Source: Bacteroidales bacterium UBA1205 (GTDB taxonomy: Bacteria > Bacteroidota > Bacteroidia > Bacteroidales > WCHB1-69). Taken from it: a DNA stretch of 62,698 nt. The notes beneath the pieces are model-generated. The model saw nothing but the letters and a program-made list of their open reading frames with translations, made no database searches and was not told the origin of the DNA. The translations under genes were made by a program, and so were the position numbers. Below are positions 27,584 to 36,377 of this stretch, one piece after another (the first letter of the stretch is position 1; every line of letters starts with the position of its first letter). The stretch lies in contig DBXT01000061.1 of NCBI GenBank assembly GCA_002309615.1, forward strand, positions 505 to 63,202, read 5' to 3'.

Positions 27584-28981
27584 CTATTCCTGCACTACAT
27601 ATAACATACGGCTGGAACGGGTAACGGCAGTATATAACCAACGGTAATACTCCGAGCTATGCATTTGTTGCTCGTCGTTCCATGGCAAAAGAAATACTTT
27701 ATCCCATTGTCCGCCCTGTGTTTTATGGCATGTTTGCGCATATGCGAATTTTATTTGTATGGCATTCCAATACGGATTATTCATTATGGCTTTTTGCCTG
27801 TCTTTTTTTAATGGAATATCCTGATAATCACATTCTATAGCTTCATACAAACGCATGGTATCGGCATAACTAAGCGAAGCCGCCTCCAAACTGAGCGTAT
27901 CCAACAATACTTTGGCATCTATTGGTTCCATATCATAATCTGCCATACGCAGACTCACATCCGCAAAATGAAAGCCATAGCACTCCTCTATTTTTCGTAC
28001 AGACATCACCTCCATTATATCCCCGTTGGCTATAAAAGGAGTTACTGCATTGTCAGGCAACCAGACGTAATTATTTTTCACACTCATCACCATATCGCCT
28101 GCATCCAAAAAATTTTCCATATACAATATACGACTGCGAATGGTATTGTTCAATATGTTCGCCTGTTTGTTACTTTTGGCAATACACACCACATTGCCTA
28201 TATCATGCCTTGAATAAGCATCTTCGAGCATTTCAAAGGCTTCATATCCTTTAAGTGACTTTACCTCAGCAAACACCGGTTGTGAAAAATGGTAGGGGCC
28301 GAATTTATTTTCATCCATCAGTCGGCGTATTTGCGTAGCATGATAGAGCACTCCGCTCTCTTGCGATTGACGCACTACTTGACGCAATTCCACTTCATAC
28401 ACTTTTTCGCCGTACGCCGCCGACAAATAATCGGCATCTAAAGCGGCACTGTAATCATTGTTTACGGGGGGCAGCTGTGCATTGTCACCGATAAGCACCA
28501 AGAAACACTGCTCGCCTGACCGTACATAGTCGAACAAATCGTTTAACAGCCGCCTTGAACCGTATTGAGAATCGGAAGCACCGCTATCATCTATCATGGA
28601 AGCTTCATCTACAAAAAACACGGCTCTTCTATGTTCATTGCGGCGCAACACCATTTGCATACGGCCGGAACGCTTTTGCAATACATATATTTCTTTGTGT
28701 ATGGTATACGCTGCATGCGTGGCATAATGCGACATCACTTTAGCTGCCCGCCCCGTAGGGGCCAACAGCACTGTCTCCATTCCCGCTCGGGAAAAGAAAT
28801 GCACAAATGCACTCACCAAAGTGGTTTTGCCGGTACCGGCATATCCTTTTAACAGCATCACACTTTGAGGATTACCGGCAGACAAATAATCCGCCATGCA
28901 TTGCATGGCTTTTAATTGCCCTTCGGTAGGAGGCCATTGCATGATGTTACTTACGGCAGATACAAATTCGTTTTTTTTCAT
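27584..28981 (-). CDS. ATP-dependent RecD/Pif1-like DNA helicase
   Basis: 465 residues, superfamily 1B helicase. Walker A 'GYAGTGKTT' is at about 46-54, 'APTGRAAKV' is motif Ia, 'FVDEASMID' is Walker B, 'LIGDNAQLPPV' is motif III, and the C-terminal UvrD_C_2-like region has 'CHKTQGGQWDKV' and 'YTAVTRSS'. Shorter than RecD or RecD2, as usual for the Bacteroidota 'AAA/ATP-dependent exodeoxyribonuclease' family. It unwinds DNA; partners are unknown. Third gene of a minus-strand unit, 10 bases after rfbD. Confidence 0.88.
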   Translation of the reverse strand: MKKNEFVSAVSNIMQWPPTEGQLKAMQCMADYLSAGNPQSVMLLKGYAGTGKTTLVSAFVHFFSRAGMETVLLAPTGRAAKVMSHYATHAAYTIHKEIYVLQKRSGRMQMVLRRNEHRRAVFFVDEASMIDDSGASDSQYGSRRLLNDLFDYVRSGEQCFLVLIGDNAQLPPVNNDYSAALDADYLSAAYGEKVYEVELRQVVRQSQESGVLYHATQIRRLMDENKFGPYHFSQPVFAEVKSLKGYEAFEMLEDAYSRHDIGNVVCIAKSNKQANILNNTIRSRILYMENFLDAGDMVMSVKNNYVWLPDNAVTPFIANGDIMEVMSVRKIEECYGFHFADVSLRMADYDMEPIDAKVLLDTLSLEAASLSYADTMRLYEAIECDYQDIPLKKDRQKAIMNNPYWNAIQIKFAYAQTCHKTQGGQWDKVFLLPWNDEQQMHSSEYYRWLYTAVTRSSRMLYVVQE

Positions 28982-28991
28982 CTGTTTTTAC

Positions 28992-29858
28992 TTATTCTGC
29001 CGATAAAATACGCATACATTTATCCAAACTATGCTTCCAATATGGTATTTCTATTGATAAACATTGTTTTATCTTGCTTTTATCCAATACGCTGTAATAC
29101 GGACGATGAGCTTTGGCGGGATAATATTTGCCTAATATCGGCATCACCTTGCAATCCAAACGGGCAATACTCATAACGGCTTGGGAAAAATCGTACCATG
29201 ATATCACCCCTTCGTTGGAAAAATGATAACATTCCACCCCGTTTATGTCATTACAATGCACTATTGTTTTCATAATGGCATCAGCCAAATCTCCGGCATA
29301 AGTAGGGGTGCCTACTTGGTCACATACCACAGATATTTGCTTTTTTTCATGTCCCAAGCGGAGCATGGTTTTAACAAAATTATTTCCATATTCACTATAA
29401 AGCCAGGCCGTGCGTATTATCACTCCGCAACAACCGCTATGTTGCATGGCCAGTTCTCCTGCCAGTTTGGTTTTGCCGTATACCGACATCGGGGCGGTGC
29501 TGTCGGTTTCAACATACGGACGGCACTGCATACCGTCAAAAACATAATCGGTGGAAACATGCACCATAAAAGCATGGTGAGCACCTGCTGCCTCACTCAA
29601 CAATTTTACTGCAATATGATTGATACTATCAGCCGTTTCGGGCTCGTCTTCCGCCTTGTCTACAGCCGTGTAAGCGGCACAATTAATCATCACCTGCGGC
29701 TGATGCATTCGCATAAAATCATCTATTTGCCGCTTGTCGGTAATATCCAAGCTGTCTATATCGGTGAATACAAAATCATGTTCTCCGGCATGCTCTTTGT
29801 TCCAATCTTGAATTTTCCTTCCCAATTGTCCATTGGCTCCAAAAACCGCTATTTTCAT
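28992..29858 (-). CDS. rfbD: dTDP-4-dehydrorhamnose reductase
   Basis: 288 residues, short-chain dehydrogenase fold. The NAD(P)-binding 'FGANGQLGR' is at the N-terminus, with 'NCAAYTAVDKAEDE', 'HVSTDYVFDG' and the catalytic Tyr/Lys in 'YGKTKLAGE'. It makes the last step to dTDP-L-rhamnose for surface polysaccharide. The usual partners rfbA/B/C are not nearby, which is common in this phylum. It lies one base after the PP-loop gene and before the helicase gene. Confidence 0.93.
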   Translation of the reverse strand: MKIAVFGANGQLGRKIQDWNKEHAGEHDFVFTDIDSLDITDKRQIDDFMRMHQPQVMINCAAYTAVDKAEDEPETADSINHIAVKLLSEAAGAHHAFMVHVSTDYVFDGMQCRPYVETDSTAPMSVYGKTKLAGELAMQHSGCCGVIIRTAWLYSEYGNNFVKTMLRLGHEKKQISVVCDQVGTPTYAGDLADAIMKTIVHCNDINGVECYHFSNEGVISWYDFSQAVMSIARLDCKVMPILGKYYPAKAHRPYYSVLDKSKIKQCLSIEIPYWKHSLDKCMRILSAE

Positions 29859-29859
29859 A

Positions 29860-31248
29860 TTACTCTTTTATTTTTAACCATGTTTTTAATACTTTTTCCC
29901 CTTCTTTGCTTAGAAAATGTTCATCGCTCCATTGCTGCAAAGCCATGTTTAAAGACAGCTGCTTATATTGAGCATATTGCGGAGTTTGAACATAATATTT
30001 AAGCAAAGCCGGCAACGCTCTTCCTTTATATAGGCCTGCCGTATGAGACAAAGACAAATTCACTTCATCTATGGTGCCGACGCATTCAAAAGGCTTTGTC
30101 GGCTTCATCCCGCACAACTCTTGCAGGTAATCAAGCAAAGACTCTTTATCCAACAAATTTTCACCATACATTTTTTCCAAGGTATCGCCGTCTATAAAAG
30201 GAGAAAGTATGATAAATGTGAACAAGCATTTGGCACAATTACAACACCAAATATTCTGCTTACTTCCCGCATTGCAACTTTTGAAAGAATAATGATAGGG
30301 CTCACACTGTGCAAACAAGGAAGCTATCTGCAATTCCGTAATAGGCCGTAAAAAACTATAATAATTCAATTCGCTGTGAATATATCGGGACGTGTATTGT
30401 CTAAAATCGCTTTCAAATTCCAACGATTTGGAATATTGATGATTTACATTCATTCCTCTCACCGTTGACTCGTTGGCACTGCTCTCGTTCGATAAGGCTA
30501 TATTTTTACGCCCCGACAAACATGACACCAATAAAGTATAAAACGCCAGCATGGCAGAAAAAGGAGTATGCCCGTTTAAATAGCCCTTGGCATTTAAATC
30601 CAACAAAGCAGGAGAAATGGTACGATTGATTTCAAAAAAATTGCCTTCAAAACCGGCCTTTTGCGCACATTCCAAAGTGGCCCCGCGAGGATTGATAATT
30701 AAGGGTATAATATCTTCCTGTTGACGCAAAGCCTCCAAAGTAACCACTGAATCTTTTCCGCCTCCTATGGGAACTATGGTTTTGGATAACAAATTCACAT
30801 CCACTTTCGGCATCATTTGTGCGGAAGGTGATTCTATCTGCATAAAATCGGCTTCCGTTGCATTGATACCGTTGATATAAAAGAACTCACCTAATCCGTT
30901 AAAATACAACTTTTTCCAAAAATCAACAGCATCGGCATCCAAACTTCCTACCAAGATTTTGACGGTAGGAGAGCACACCGCTTTCCAATAACTTATCAAC
31001 TCGGCCATGCCTAATTGAAAAAACAATGTATCTAAATCCTGCAAACTATGGTCGGAAAAAAAATGCCGATATTCTTCATGATTTTTTATAATGGTGCAAG
31101 GCTCCATTACTATATCGCTGCCGGCAGTATATTTGAATCGGACATGGATATCACCGTCAATAATTTTGTATGTATATGATTCAAAAACAAATACTGGGTA
31201 CTGCTTTCGCAATTGTTCATACAAATGCCCGTTATTTTTTACTTGCAT
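29860..31248 (-). CDS. PP-loop ATP-binding protein, MurL-like
   Basis: 462 residues from ATG 31248; an in-frame ATG at 31299 adds 17 residues without domain character. The core motif is 'PIGGGKDS' near residue 175, a PP-loop (adenylating ATP pyrophosphatase) signature, followed by 'VVTLEAL'. Later segments include 'ALSNESSANESTV', 'HSELNYYSFLRPITELQIA' and a four-Cys set (Cys in 'SCNAGSKQNIWCCNCAKC') that could bind zinc. Size and motif order resemble MurL, which with ATP epimerises the terminal L-Glu of UDP-MurNAc-L-Ala-L-Glu to D-Glu in Xanthomonas. That assignment is from memory of the family and is tentative; another adenylating enzyme is possible. First gene of the murL-like/rfbD/helicase unit. 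Confidence 0.6.
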   Translation of the reverse strand: MQVKNNGHLYEQLRKQYPVFVFESYTYKIIDGDIHVRFKYTAGSDIVMEPCTIIKNHEEYRHFFSDHSLQDLDTLFFQLGMAELISYWKAVCSPTVKILVGSLDADAVDFWKKLYFNGLGEFFYINGINATEADFMQIESPSAQMMPKVDVNLLSKTIVPIGGGKDSVVTLEALRQQEDIIPLIINPRGATLECAQKAGFEGNFFEINRTISPALLDLNAKGYLNGHTPFSAMLAFYTLLVSCLSGRKNIALSNESSANESTVRGMNVNHQYSKSLEFESDFRQYTSRYIHSELNYYSFLRPITELQIASLFAQCEPYHYSFKSCNAGSKQNIWCCNCAKCLFTFIILSPFIDGDTLEKMYGENLLDKESLLDYLQELCGMKPTKPFECVGTIDEVNLSLSHTAGLYKGRALPALLKYYVQTPQYAQYKQLSLNMALQQWSDEHFLSKEGEKVLKTWLKIKE

Positions 31249-31457
31249 ATTTCTTGTTTTAATATTTTGCAAGTTTACAAAAAAAATCTGAAAAAACACA
31301 CATTTATGCCGGTATTTTTACCAACCGATTTGAACTAAAATTTGCCTTGATCCCATTTCACCGCCTGCAATGTTCGTTTTACCCGTTTGCTTTTCAAACA
31401 TTTATATTTTTTTTATTTTTTTTCTATAAAAAAATTTGTTTACATCATTTTTTTTTA

Positions 31458-31465
31458 TACCTTTG
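31458..31465 (+). promoter_or_regulatory. -7 box TACCTTTG for tRNA-Arg
   Basis: A TAnnTTTG match, 19 bases before the tRNA 5' end. Confidence 0.6.
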
Positions 31466-31484
31466 CAAATTGAACTTTCAATAA

Positions 31485-31558
31485 GGCTCCGTGGCTCAAC
31501 TGAATAGAGCATCTGACTACGGATCAGAAGGTTACAGGTTTGAATCCTGTCGGAGTCA
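31485..31558 (+). tRNA. tRNA-Arg (anticodon ACG)
   Basis: A 74-base cloverleaf. The acceptor stem GGCTCCG/CGGAGTC has one G-U pair; the D arm is GCTC/GAGC; the anticodon stem TCTGA/TCAGA holds loop CTACGGA with ACG; the T arm is ACAGG-TTTGAAT-CCTGT; the discriminator is A. CCA is not encoded. ACG is normally edited to ICG to read CGU/CGC/CGA. A terminator hairpin follows at 31562. Confidence 0.97.
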
Positions 31559-31561
31559 CTC

Positions 31562-31589
31562 AAGCATTCCTAACAAGAATGCTTTTTTT
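31562..31589 (+). terminator. Rho-independent terminator after tRNA-Arg
   Basis: A perfect eight-pair stem AAGCATTC (31562-31569)/GAATGCTT (31577-31584) with a seven-base loop and a run of seven T (31583-31589), four bases after the tRNA end. It separates the tRNA from the next gene, whose start is only 20 bases further on. Confidence 0.85.
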
Positions 31590-31608
31590 GTCATTAATAC
31601 TTACAGCT

Positions 31609-33039
31609 ATGCGACTAAAAATATTTTCCTTGTTTTTGTTTTTGCTATTTGCCTATTCTTTACCGGCACAAACAGAATGGGATAATTTTCAAAAATATTG
31701 CACATACCGGCATCGGTTTTCCACCTATTTTACTGTTGTCGGGGAACAACAAGGAGAATGTATGGTAATAGGCAACCGCAATCGTTATTTTTCCACCCGC
31801 ATCTGTTATGGCCAACACGGCATACAAATGGGCTATTATATGGGAATGTTAGCTACAGAATATGCCTTATTGCAACGTTACGGACAAACCATGCATGCGG
31901 ATTCCACCATGGAAGAACTCACCATGGTACTCCATGCTTATAGTGAATACATGGACAAATGCGAGCATTATTTTGACAAGCCGGACATAGTTGACGGATT
32001 TTTTATAAGAGAAAATGTTCCCGTTCGCTTTTTGGATTCCACTACCGAAGCAGGGCAAAAACATTTAGAACTGCTAAATCGGGGGCTCAATGCTTCACAC
32101 ATCTATGTATCGGAAAGCGATAGTTTTTATATGCTTGCCAAAGGTATGCCTGCCTATATCAACGGATTGTACCAAGTATATAACACCAAAGAAATGATGA
32201 GCCAAGACGAAGCATATGGTATTATGATGGGTCTGGCTTTGGTTGCCAAATGTGTTCCCCCTTTAGCGGACAATGCCCGCCATTTATTCAAGCTCATCGC
32301 ATTACACATCATAGGTAAAAATGCTTATAGTTCTTGCGACAACCAAGGGTATATCATTAAAAAGCCCGACTGTGAAGCCATATCGGAATCGGGAGGAGGG
32401 AGTACGGCCCTTTTCGGATATGGAATAGCGTGTGCGGCGGTAAGGGTAACCGCTCTTCCCTTAGATAGTTTTATCAACACCTTTTCCTCCAAAGATTACG
32501 GCAAAAGCTTATCTACCTATACGAACACCGGAAAATTGCATCTTCCTATCGGAACGAACAACATGTATTATGTATGGAAAATATGCGGGCGTGGCATCCC
32601 CGGACAGCAAGAGTGGAACCGTTCCATGTGTGCTACCTTGGGAGCATTGGGTGATAGTTGGGGAAAACACACCGACAAAAGCATTGTCAAAAACACCTAT
32701 TGGACCAAAGGAAAAAAGCAACACGACTGGAGAACTTTTTACCTCAGCCTATGGCGTTTTCTGCATGACAAAACCCCCGATAAACAAGAATGTGCCATGA
32801 TACAACAAGAACTCAACACCGCACCTCCATACGGACCATACAATTACAAAACCAAAGAACATCCCCTAAACTTTGCCCCCGGAGGCTGGGCATACATTTA
32901 CCGGTATCGTGCCACTATCAGCGAACAATATGAAGGGAGCTCGCTTACCGGTAATTTTAACGGATTGGACTACATGCTTATGTACAATTTGTACCGCCTG
33001 TTGTATTCCGATGACAAGATGCCGGTTTACCAATGGTAA
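31609..33039 (+). CDS. Secreted protein of unknown function
   Basis: 476 residues from ATG 31609; the frame is open back to 31540 but that part lies in the tRNA and terminator. A signal peptide (1-20, ending SLPAQ) is followed by a protein rich in aromatic residues and short helices: 'GQHGIQMGYYMGMLATEYALL', 'EAYGIMMGLALVAKCVPPLADN', 'ESGGGSTALFGYGIACAAVR', 'PYNYKTKEHPLNFAPGGWAYIYR'. Alternating helices with Gly-rich turns suggest an alpha/alpha toroid like those of secreted glycan-active enzymes, but I do not recognise a family, and this is a guess from pattern. No lipobox and no T9SS sorting domain. No TAnnTTTG box lies between the terminator and the start, so its promoter is unclear. Confidence 0.8.
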   Translation: MRLKIFSLFLFLLFAYSLPAQTEWDNFQKYCTYRHRFSTYFTVVGEQQGECMVIGNRNRYFSTRICYGQHGIQMGYYMGMLATEYALLQRYGQTMHADSTMEELTMVLHAYSEYMDKCEHYFDKPDIVDGFFIRENVPVRFLDSTTEAGQKHLELLNRGLNASHIYVSESDSFYMLAKGMPAYINGLYQVYNTKEMMSQDEAYGIMMGLALVAKCVPPLADNARHLFKLIALHIIGKNAYSSCDNQGYIIKKPDCEAISESGGGSTALFGYGIACAAVRVTALPLDSFINTFSSKDYGKSLSTYTNTGKLHLPIGTNNMYYVWKICGRGIPGQQEWNRSMCATLGALGDSWGKHTDKSIVKNTYWTKGKKQHDWRTFYLSLWRFLHDKTPDKQECAMIQQELNTAPPYGPYNYKTKEHPLNFAPGGWAYIYRYRATISEQYEGSSLTGNFNGLDYMLMYNLYRLLYSDDKMPVYQW

Positions 33040-33066
33040 TGCCGGTCTCATTCGCAGAGCAAAGCA

Positions 33067-34179
33067 CTAACGGACATTGCTGACAAGGCGGACTGAGTTT
33101 CCGTAATACCGGCTGAAGTTGATAGAGGAAGTGAGATTACTGAAATCAAAAATCAGGCTATATGCATCTATGCCATAATAAGTAGCCGACCAATAGTAGC
33201 CGCTGGTGCCGCAATAACTCACAGAGGTTTCGTTACGCAAACCCGCAGCAGGGATAAAAGCACAACCCGCATTTTCCATTTTATTCCAATCGGTTGCATC
33301 TATGGTATTGTAAGTATATGATGCGGCGGAATTATTGGTATTATTCAACGGATACACCGATGTTTTCCAATTGTCGGGAACAAGAATCAAACCCGATATT
33401 CCGCACACTGTCCCTTTTGCATAACGTATGCCCGAAGAGGTATTGCGGGTATTCAACAAATAATCCCATTCATCTTTGGTGAGGGCACGCCACGTACCGG
33501 GAGCATCTGTTTTGCGGGTGGAGGGATTATAAATGGCATTATAAACACCCCAATCATAATTGGTGCCGAAAAGGTGATTATTACCATCGCCATAATTATA
33601 ATAAGCTGCAATTGTTGTATATGGATGTCTGTTATTATAGCCGCTGGTTCCCCAGCCGAAAAGGTCTATCCAGCCGGTATCGTTTGATGAAATATTGCTA
33701 TTACCGGCACCAATAATATCCCACTGATTAGGAGCAAAACGCCATGTGCCGGCTGCTGTGCCGTCTGCCACTGTATGCGTGGAAAAATCACTTCCCCCGT
33801 TGGTGGCACTCCATTGCAGATTACCCGGCGAAAAATACACTTTCTGCGATGCAGAGACAGAGAAACCCGGCTTTTTTGAAGGTTCTTCCCCTCCTCCGCC
33901 ATTGCCTTCTATGACAAATTCAGCAGTGTAAGTGGCATTGCTGTTAACGGTGACACTACGGGGATTCAGGGTGTTTCCGTCATTCCATTTTTCAAATCGA
34001 TAGCCGGTGGCAGGCAAAGCCTGCAATTGTATAACAGTTCCTTTTGCATAAATGCCGCCCCCGCTGACCGAACCCATAGCAGCATCTTTGGACATTACTT
34101 TAATCGTAAACTCTTTTTGACAGGAACCCGATAACAATATAACTATTACAACTGCCGTAAATTTTAAACCTTTTTTCAT
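33067..34179 (-). CDS. Lipoprotein with InlB-like B-repeat and FISUMP/FGE-like C-terminal domain
   Basis: 370 residues. The lipobox LSGSC (Cys20) follows a hydrophobic signal. Residues about 24-92 form a divergent InlB B-repeat ('G.G.Y..GT...L.A.PATGYRFEKWNDG', ending 'YTAEF'). After a Gly/Glu/Pro linker (about 93-102) comes a C-terminal domain with 'VYFSPGNLQWS', 'WRALTKDEWDYLL', 'AAGLRN' and 'YYWSAT......SVRLV', the pattern of Bacteroidota FISUMP/sulfatase-modifying-factor-like surface domains. Predicted outer-membrane lipoprotein, with no catalytic residue I can point to. It has its own promoter and is divergent to the cargo operon. Confidence 0.8.
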   Translation of the reverse strand: MKKGLKFTAVVIVILLSGSCQKEFTIKVMSKDAAMGSVSGGGIYAKGTVIQLQALPATGYRFEKWNDGNTLNPRSVTVNSNATYTAEFVIEGNGGGGEEPSKKPGFSVSASQKVYFSPGNLQWSATNGGSDFSTHTVADGTAAGTWRFAPNQWDIIGAGNSNISSNDTGWIDLFGWGTSGYNNRHPYTTIAAYYNYGDGNNHLFGTNYDWGVYNAIYNPSTRKTDAPGTWRALTKDEWDYLLNTRNTSSGIRYAKGTVCGISGLILVPDNWKTSVYPLNNTNNSAASYTYNTIDATDWNKMENAGCAFIPAAGLRNETSVSYCGTSGYYWSATYYGIDAYSLIFDFSNLTSSINFSRYYGNSVRLVSNVR

Positions 34180-34247
34180 TGTAATTACATTTTGATAAAT
34201 TTAATTTTCACCGCCTGTTTTTTTTAACATCGGCAATCTTTAAAATG

Positions 34248-34255
34248 CAAATATA
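34248..34255 (-). promoter_or_regulatory. -7 box TATATTTG for the FISUMP-like lipoprotein gene
   Basis: A TAnnTTTG match on the minus strand, 68 bases before the ATG at 34179. Confidence 0.55.
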
Positions 34256-34326
34256 ACATTTTTTTTAACATTTCCCTCATACACACAAAAAAAAAACGCA
34301 AAAAAACTTTTTTCAAAAAAAAATGT

Positions 34327-34334
34327 TATCTTTG
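34327..34334 (+). promoter_or_regulatory. -7 box TATCTTTG for the cargo operon
   Basis: A perfect TAnnTTTG, 40 bases before the ATG at 34375; likely drives the three plus-strand genes to 38798. Confidence 0.65.
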
Positions 34335-34374
34335 CCAAATAATTGTAAACCATTTGATTTTAAATTATTTTTTT

Positions 34375-35097
34375 ATGTTTAAAATACGTTTTTTGTTACC
34401 TGTTTTCATGATGATGATATTTTGTTCATCCTCTCTATATGGACAAAATGATTATAAACACATACCCGCAAGAGGTGTAATGAGTCGTGTGGTCCATTAC
34501 TATTATCAAGGAATCGAATATTGCTTCCGTTTTGACATCGTCTGTGTTGATTGCGTTATAGACGGTAACATCTGTGAGGTTGATTGTAGTGACTCAAATA
34601 AAGTTCTTCAAACAGCCACCTATCATATAGAATTAGGGGATAATGGTTGGCAATGGGGACACAGCCCCACCACTGGACAATTATGTTCCTGCTATTATAA
34701 TGGCGGCATCCTGAATTTCGGAATTCCTGTTAATAACTTAATTAATCTTGTCTTAGATCCGGATTTTCCATTGGATTGTTGCCAAGGAAACAGCAGTGGT
34801 GATGCCCCGTGCGACACAACAGAACTGGAAATTCCCGATTATTCAAATGAAGTATGTAACAGAGCCGATGTGGTATGTTGCGGTGATACCCTTAAGATAA
34901 CCCTTTCCTTATACCATTGTTCAACAGGAATCATATTCGGCACCACAAGTTTCTCGGCAATATACTCAGGGGCAGGAAACGCCTCTAATAATGCAAGCAA
35001 TTATAACATTCATTTTTACACACCTGAAGAAGACAGTTTCTATCGGGAAATTCTACAAAAAATTTTAGACGACCCCGATTTTTCTCTATGCCAATAG
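34375..35097 (+). CDS. Cysteine-rich secreted protein of unknown function
   Basis: 240 residues from ATG 34375; an upstream TTG at 34354 is less likely. A signal peptide (about 1-24, ending SLYGQ) leads to a mature part of about 216 residues with 15 Cys, including vicinal pairs ('DCCQG', 'VCCGD') and close pairs ('CVDC', 'CSCYY'). No lipobox, no transmembrane segment, no T9SS sorting domain. Many disulfides after export would fit. The sequence otherwise shows short beta-strand-like stretches ('DTLKITLSLYHC'). I do not recognise a family. It is the first gene of an operon with two T9SS cargo genes: the next starts 31 bases on. Confidence 0.8.
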   Translation: MFKIRFLLPVFMMMIFCSSSLYGQNDYKHIPARGVMSRVVHYYYQGIEYCFRFDIVCVDCVIDGNICEVDCSDSNKVLQTATYHIELGDNGWQWGHSPTTGQLCSCYYNGGILNFGIPVNNLINLVLDPDFPLDCCQGNSSGDAPCDTTELEIPDYSNEVCNRADVVCCGDTLKITLSLYHCSTGIIFGTTSFSAIYSGAGNASNNASNYNIHFYTPEEDSFYREILQKILDDPDFSLCQ

Positions 35098-35128
35098 TTC
35101 ACATTTTAACCTTAAACACCAAAATGTC

Positions 35129-36361
35129 ATGAAAATCAAAATCGCAGCATTGGCTCTTTTAGTTGCCCTGACGGTCTGCACCACAGCACAACCCGTTAGA
35201 ATAGGCAATACTGATGTTTATTGGGAATTCCTTGTTCACAACAACGATACCACACTGCATATATTCGGCAACGGTGACATTCCGGGCGGAACAGACCTTA
35301 AGTGGTATTCATACACCTCCTCTGTTAAGCATGTGGTGACAGACGAAGGTATTACAAGTGTTTTGGGCTTGCAACGCTTTATCAATTTGCAAACCGTATC
35401 ATTGCCGCAATCCATGAAAAACATAGGCAGCAATGCTTTTGGGTACGATTCCTGTTTGACCGACATTAATTTGCCCGATAGCATCTGCAATATAGGTTCA
35501 AGCGCTTTTGACCGCACTCATTTGACCGACACTTTGCATCTTCCTGCTTTTCTGACTTCTTTAGGCAGTGCCGCGTTTCGTTATACAAAAATCAAACACA
35601 CCGACGTCCCTTGCAATATTGACACCATCATGGTCGGTGTGTTTCAAAACACCACCTTATCATCTGTCAACTTACCCGCATCTGTGTCCGTTATTTACAA
35701 GCATGCCTTTTGGGAAACCCCGCTGACATCCGTCCGTTGTCTCTGCATCACACCCCCTGCATTGCAAGACAGCACTGTTTTCGGCAAAGTAAACAGGGCT
35801 TCTTGCCGGTTGACAGTTCCCTCCGCTTCGGTGCAAATTTACAAAAGCACTCCCATCTGGCAGGACTTTCTCATTGAAGCAGGAGACGGTTATGTTGTAG
35901 CCGTAACAAGTAACAACAAAGCGTCGGGAATAGTACAGGGTGTGGAAAACAGATTCTATCATGCGGGAGAAACCGTCACTGTGAGAGCTGTCACGCTCAA
36001 CAACGGCAGGTTCGGCGGATGGAAAAGCAACGGACAAATTATCTCCACCAATACCACCCTCTCTTTCAAAGTAACACAGGACACCCTCATCACCGCCGTC
36101 TTCAACCAAGAAGTATCGGTAGAAGAAAGACAGAATACATATCCTTCTGTGGTACTTTACCCCAATCCCGCATACGACATGGTGCAGATTGCCACCGATG
36201 CGTCCATAAACGACATTATCATCTACGACTTGTCGGGAAAAATGATTCATCATCTCTCCCACAGCCGGCAGATAGACATCTCCGACTTGTCAAAAGGCAT
36301 CTATTTTGTAAAAATACTAACGGATAGTTTTACTTGTACAAAGAAATTAGTCAAATTATAA
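35129..36361 (+). CDS. Secreted LRR (BspA-type) and InlB-repeat protein with T9SS type A sorting domain
   Basis: 410 residues. The signal peptide (1-20) ends TTAQ. About 60-215 hold four or five BspA-type leucine-rich repeats ('LP.S...IGS.AF', repeated about every 23 residues). About 255-330 form a divergent InlB B-repeat ending 'LITAVF'. About 341-410 form a type A sorting domain: 'LYPNPA.D...I', 'IIIYDLSGKMI', 'ISDLSKGIYFVKI', 'KKLVKL'. The protein should be exported by the T9SS, the sorting domain removed, and the rest attached to or released from the surface. BspA-like LRR proteins often bind host or matrix proteins; that role here is inference. Confidence 0.9.
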   Translation: MKIKIAALALLVALTVCTTAQPVRIGNTDVYWEFLVHNNDTTLHIFGNGDIPGGTDLKWYSYTSSVKHVVTDEGITSVLGLQRFINLQTVSLPQSMKNIGSNAFGYDSCLTDINLPDSICNIGSSAFDRTHLTDTLHLPAFLTSLGSAAFRYTKIKHTDVPCNIDTIMVGVFQNTTLSSVNLPASVSVIYKHAFWETPLTSVRCLCITPPALQDSTVFGKVNRASCRLTVPSASVQIYKSTPIWQDFLIEAGDGYVVAVTSNNKASGIVQGVENRFYHAGETVTVRAVTLNNGRFGGWKSNGQIISTNTTLSFKVTQDTLITAVFNQEVSVEERQNTYPSVVLYPNPAYDMVQIATDASINDIIIYDLSGKMIHHLSHSRQIDISDLSKGIYFVKILTDSFTCTKKLVKL

Positions 36362-36377
36362 AAAAACTGTTCTTTTT

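Noticed and set aside
29223..30002. Plus-strand frame of 259 codons
   Set aside because: Antisense to rfbD and the PP-loop gene; composition is not protein-like.
31540..31608. Longer start for the secreted protein after tRNA-Arg
   Set aside because: Would be translated from the tRNA T-arm and the terminator.
35672..36262. Minus-strand frame of 196 codons
   Set aside because: Antisense to the LRR protein with its clear sorting domain.
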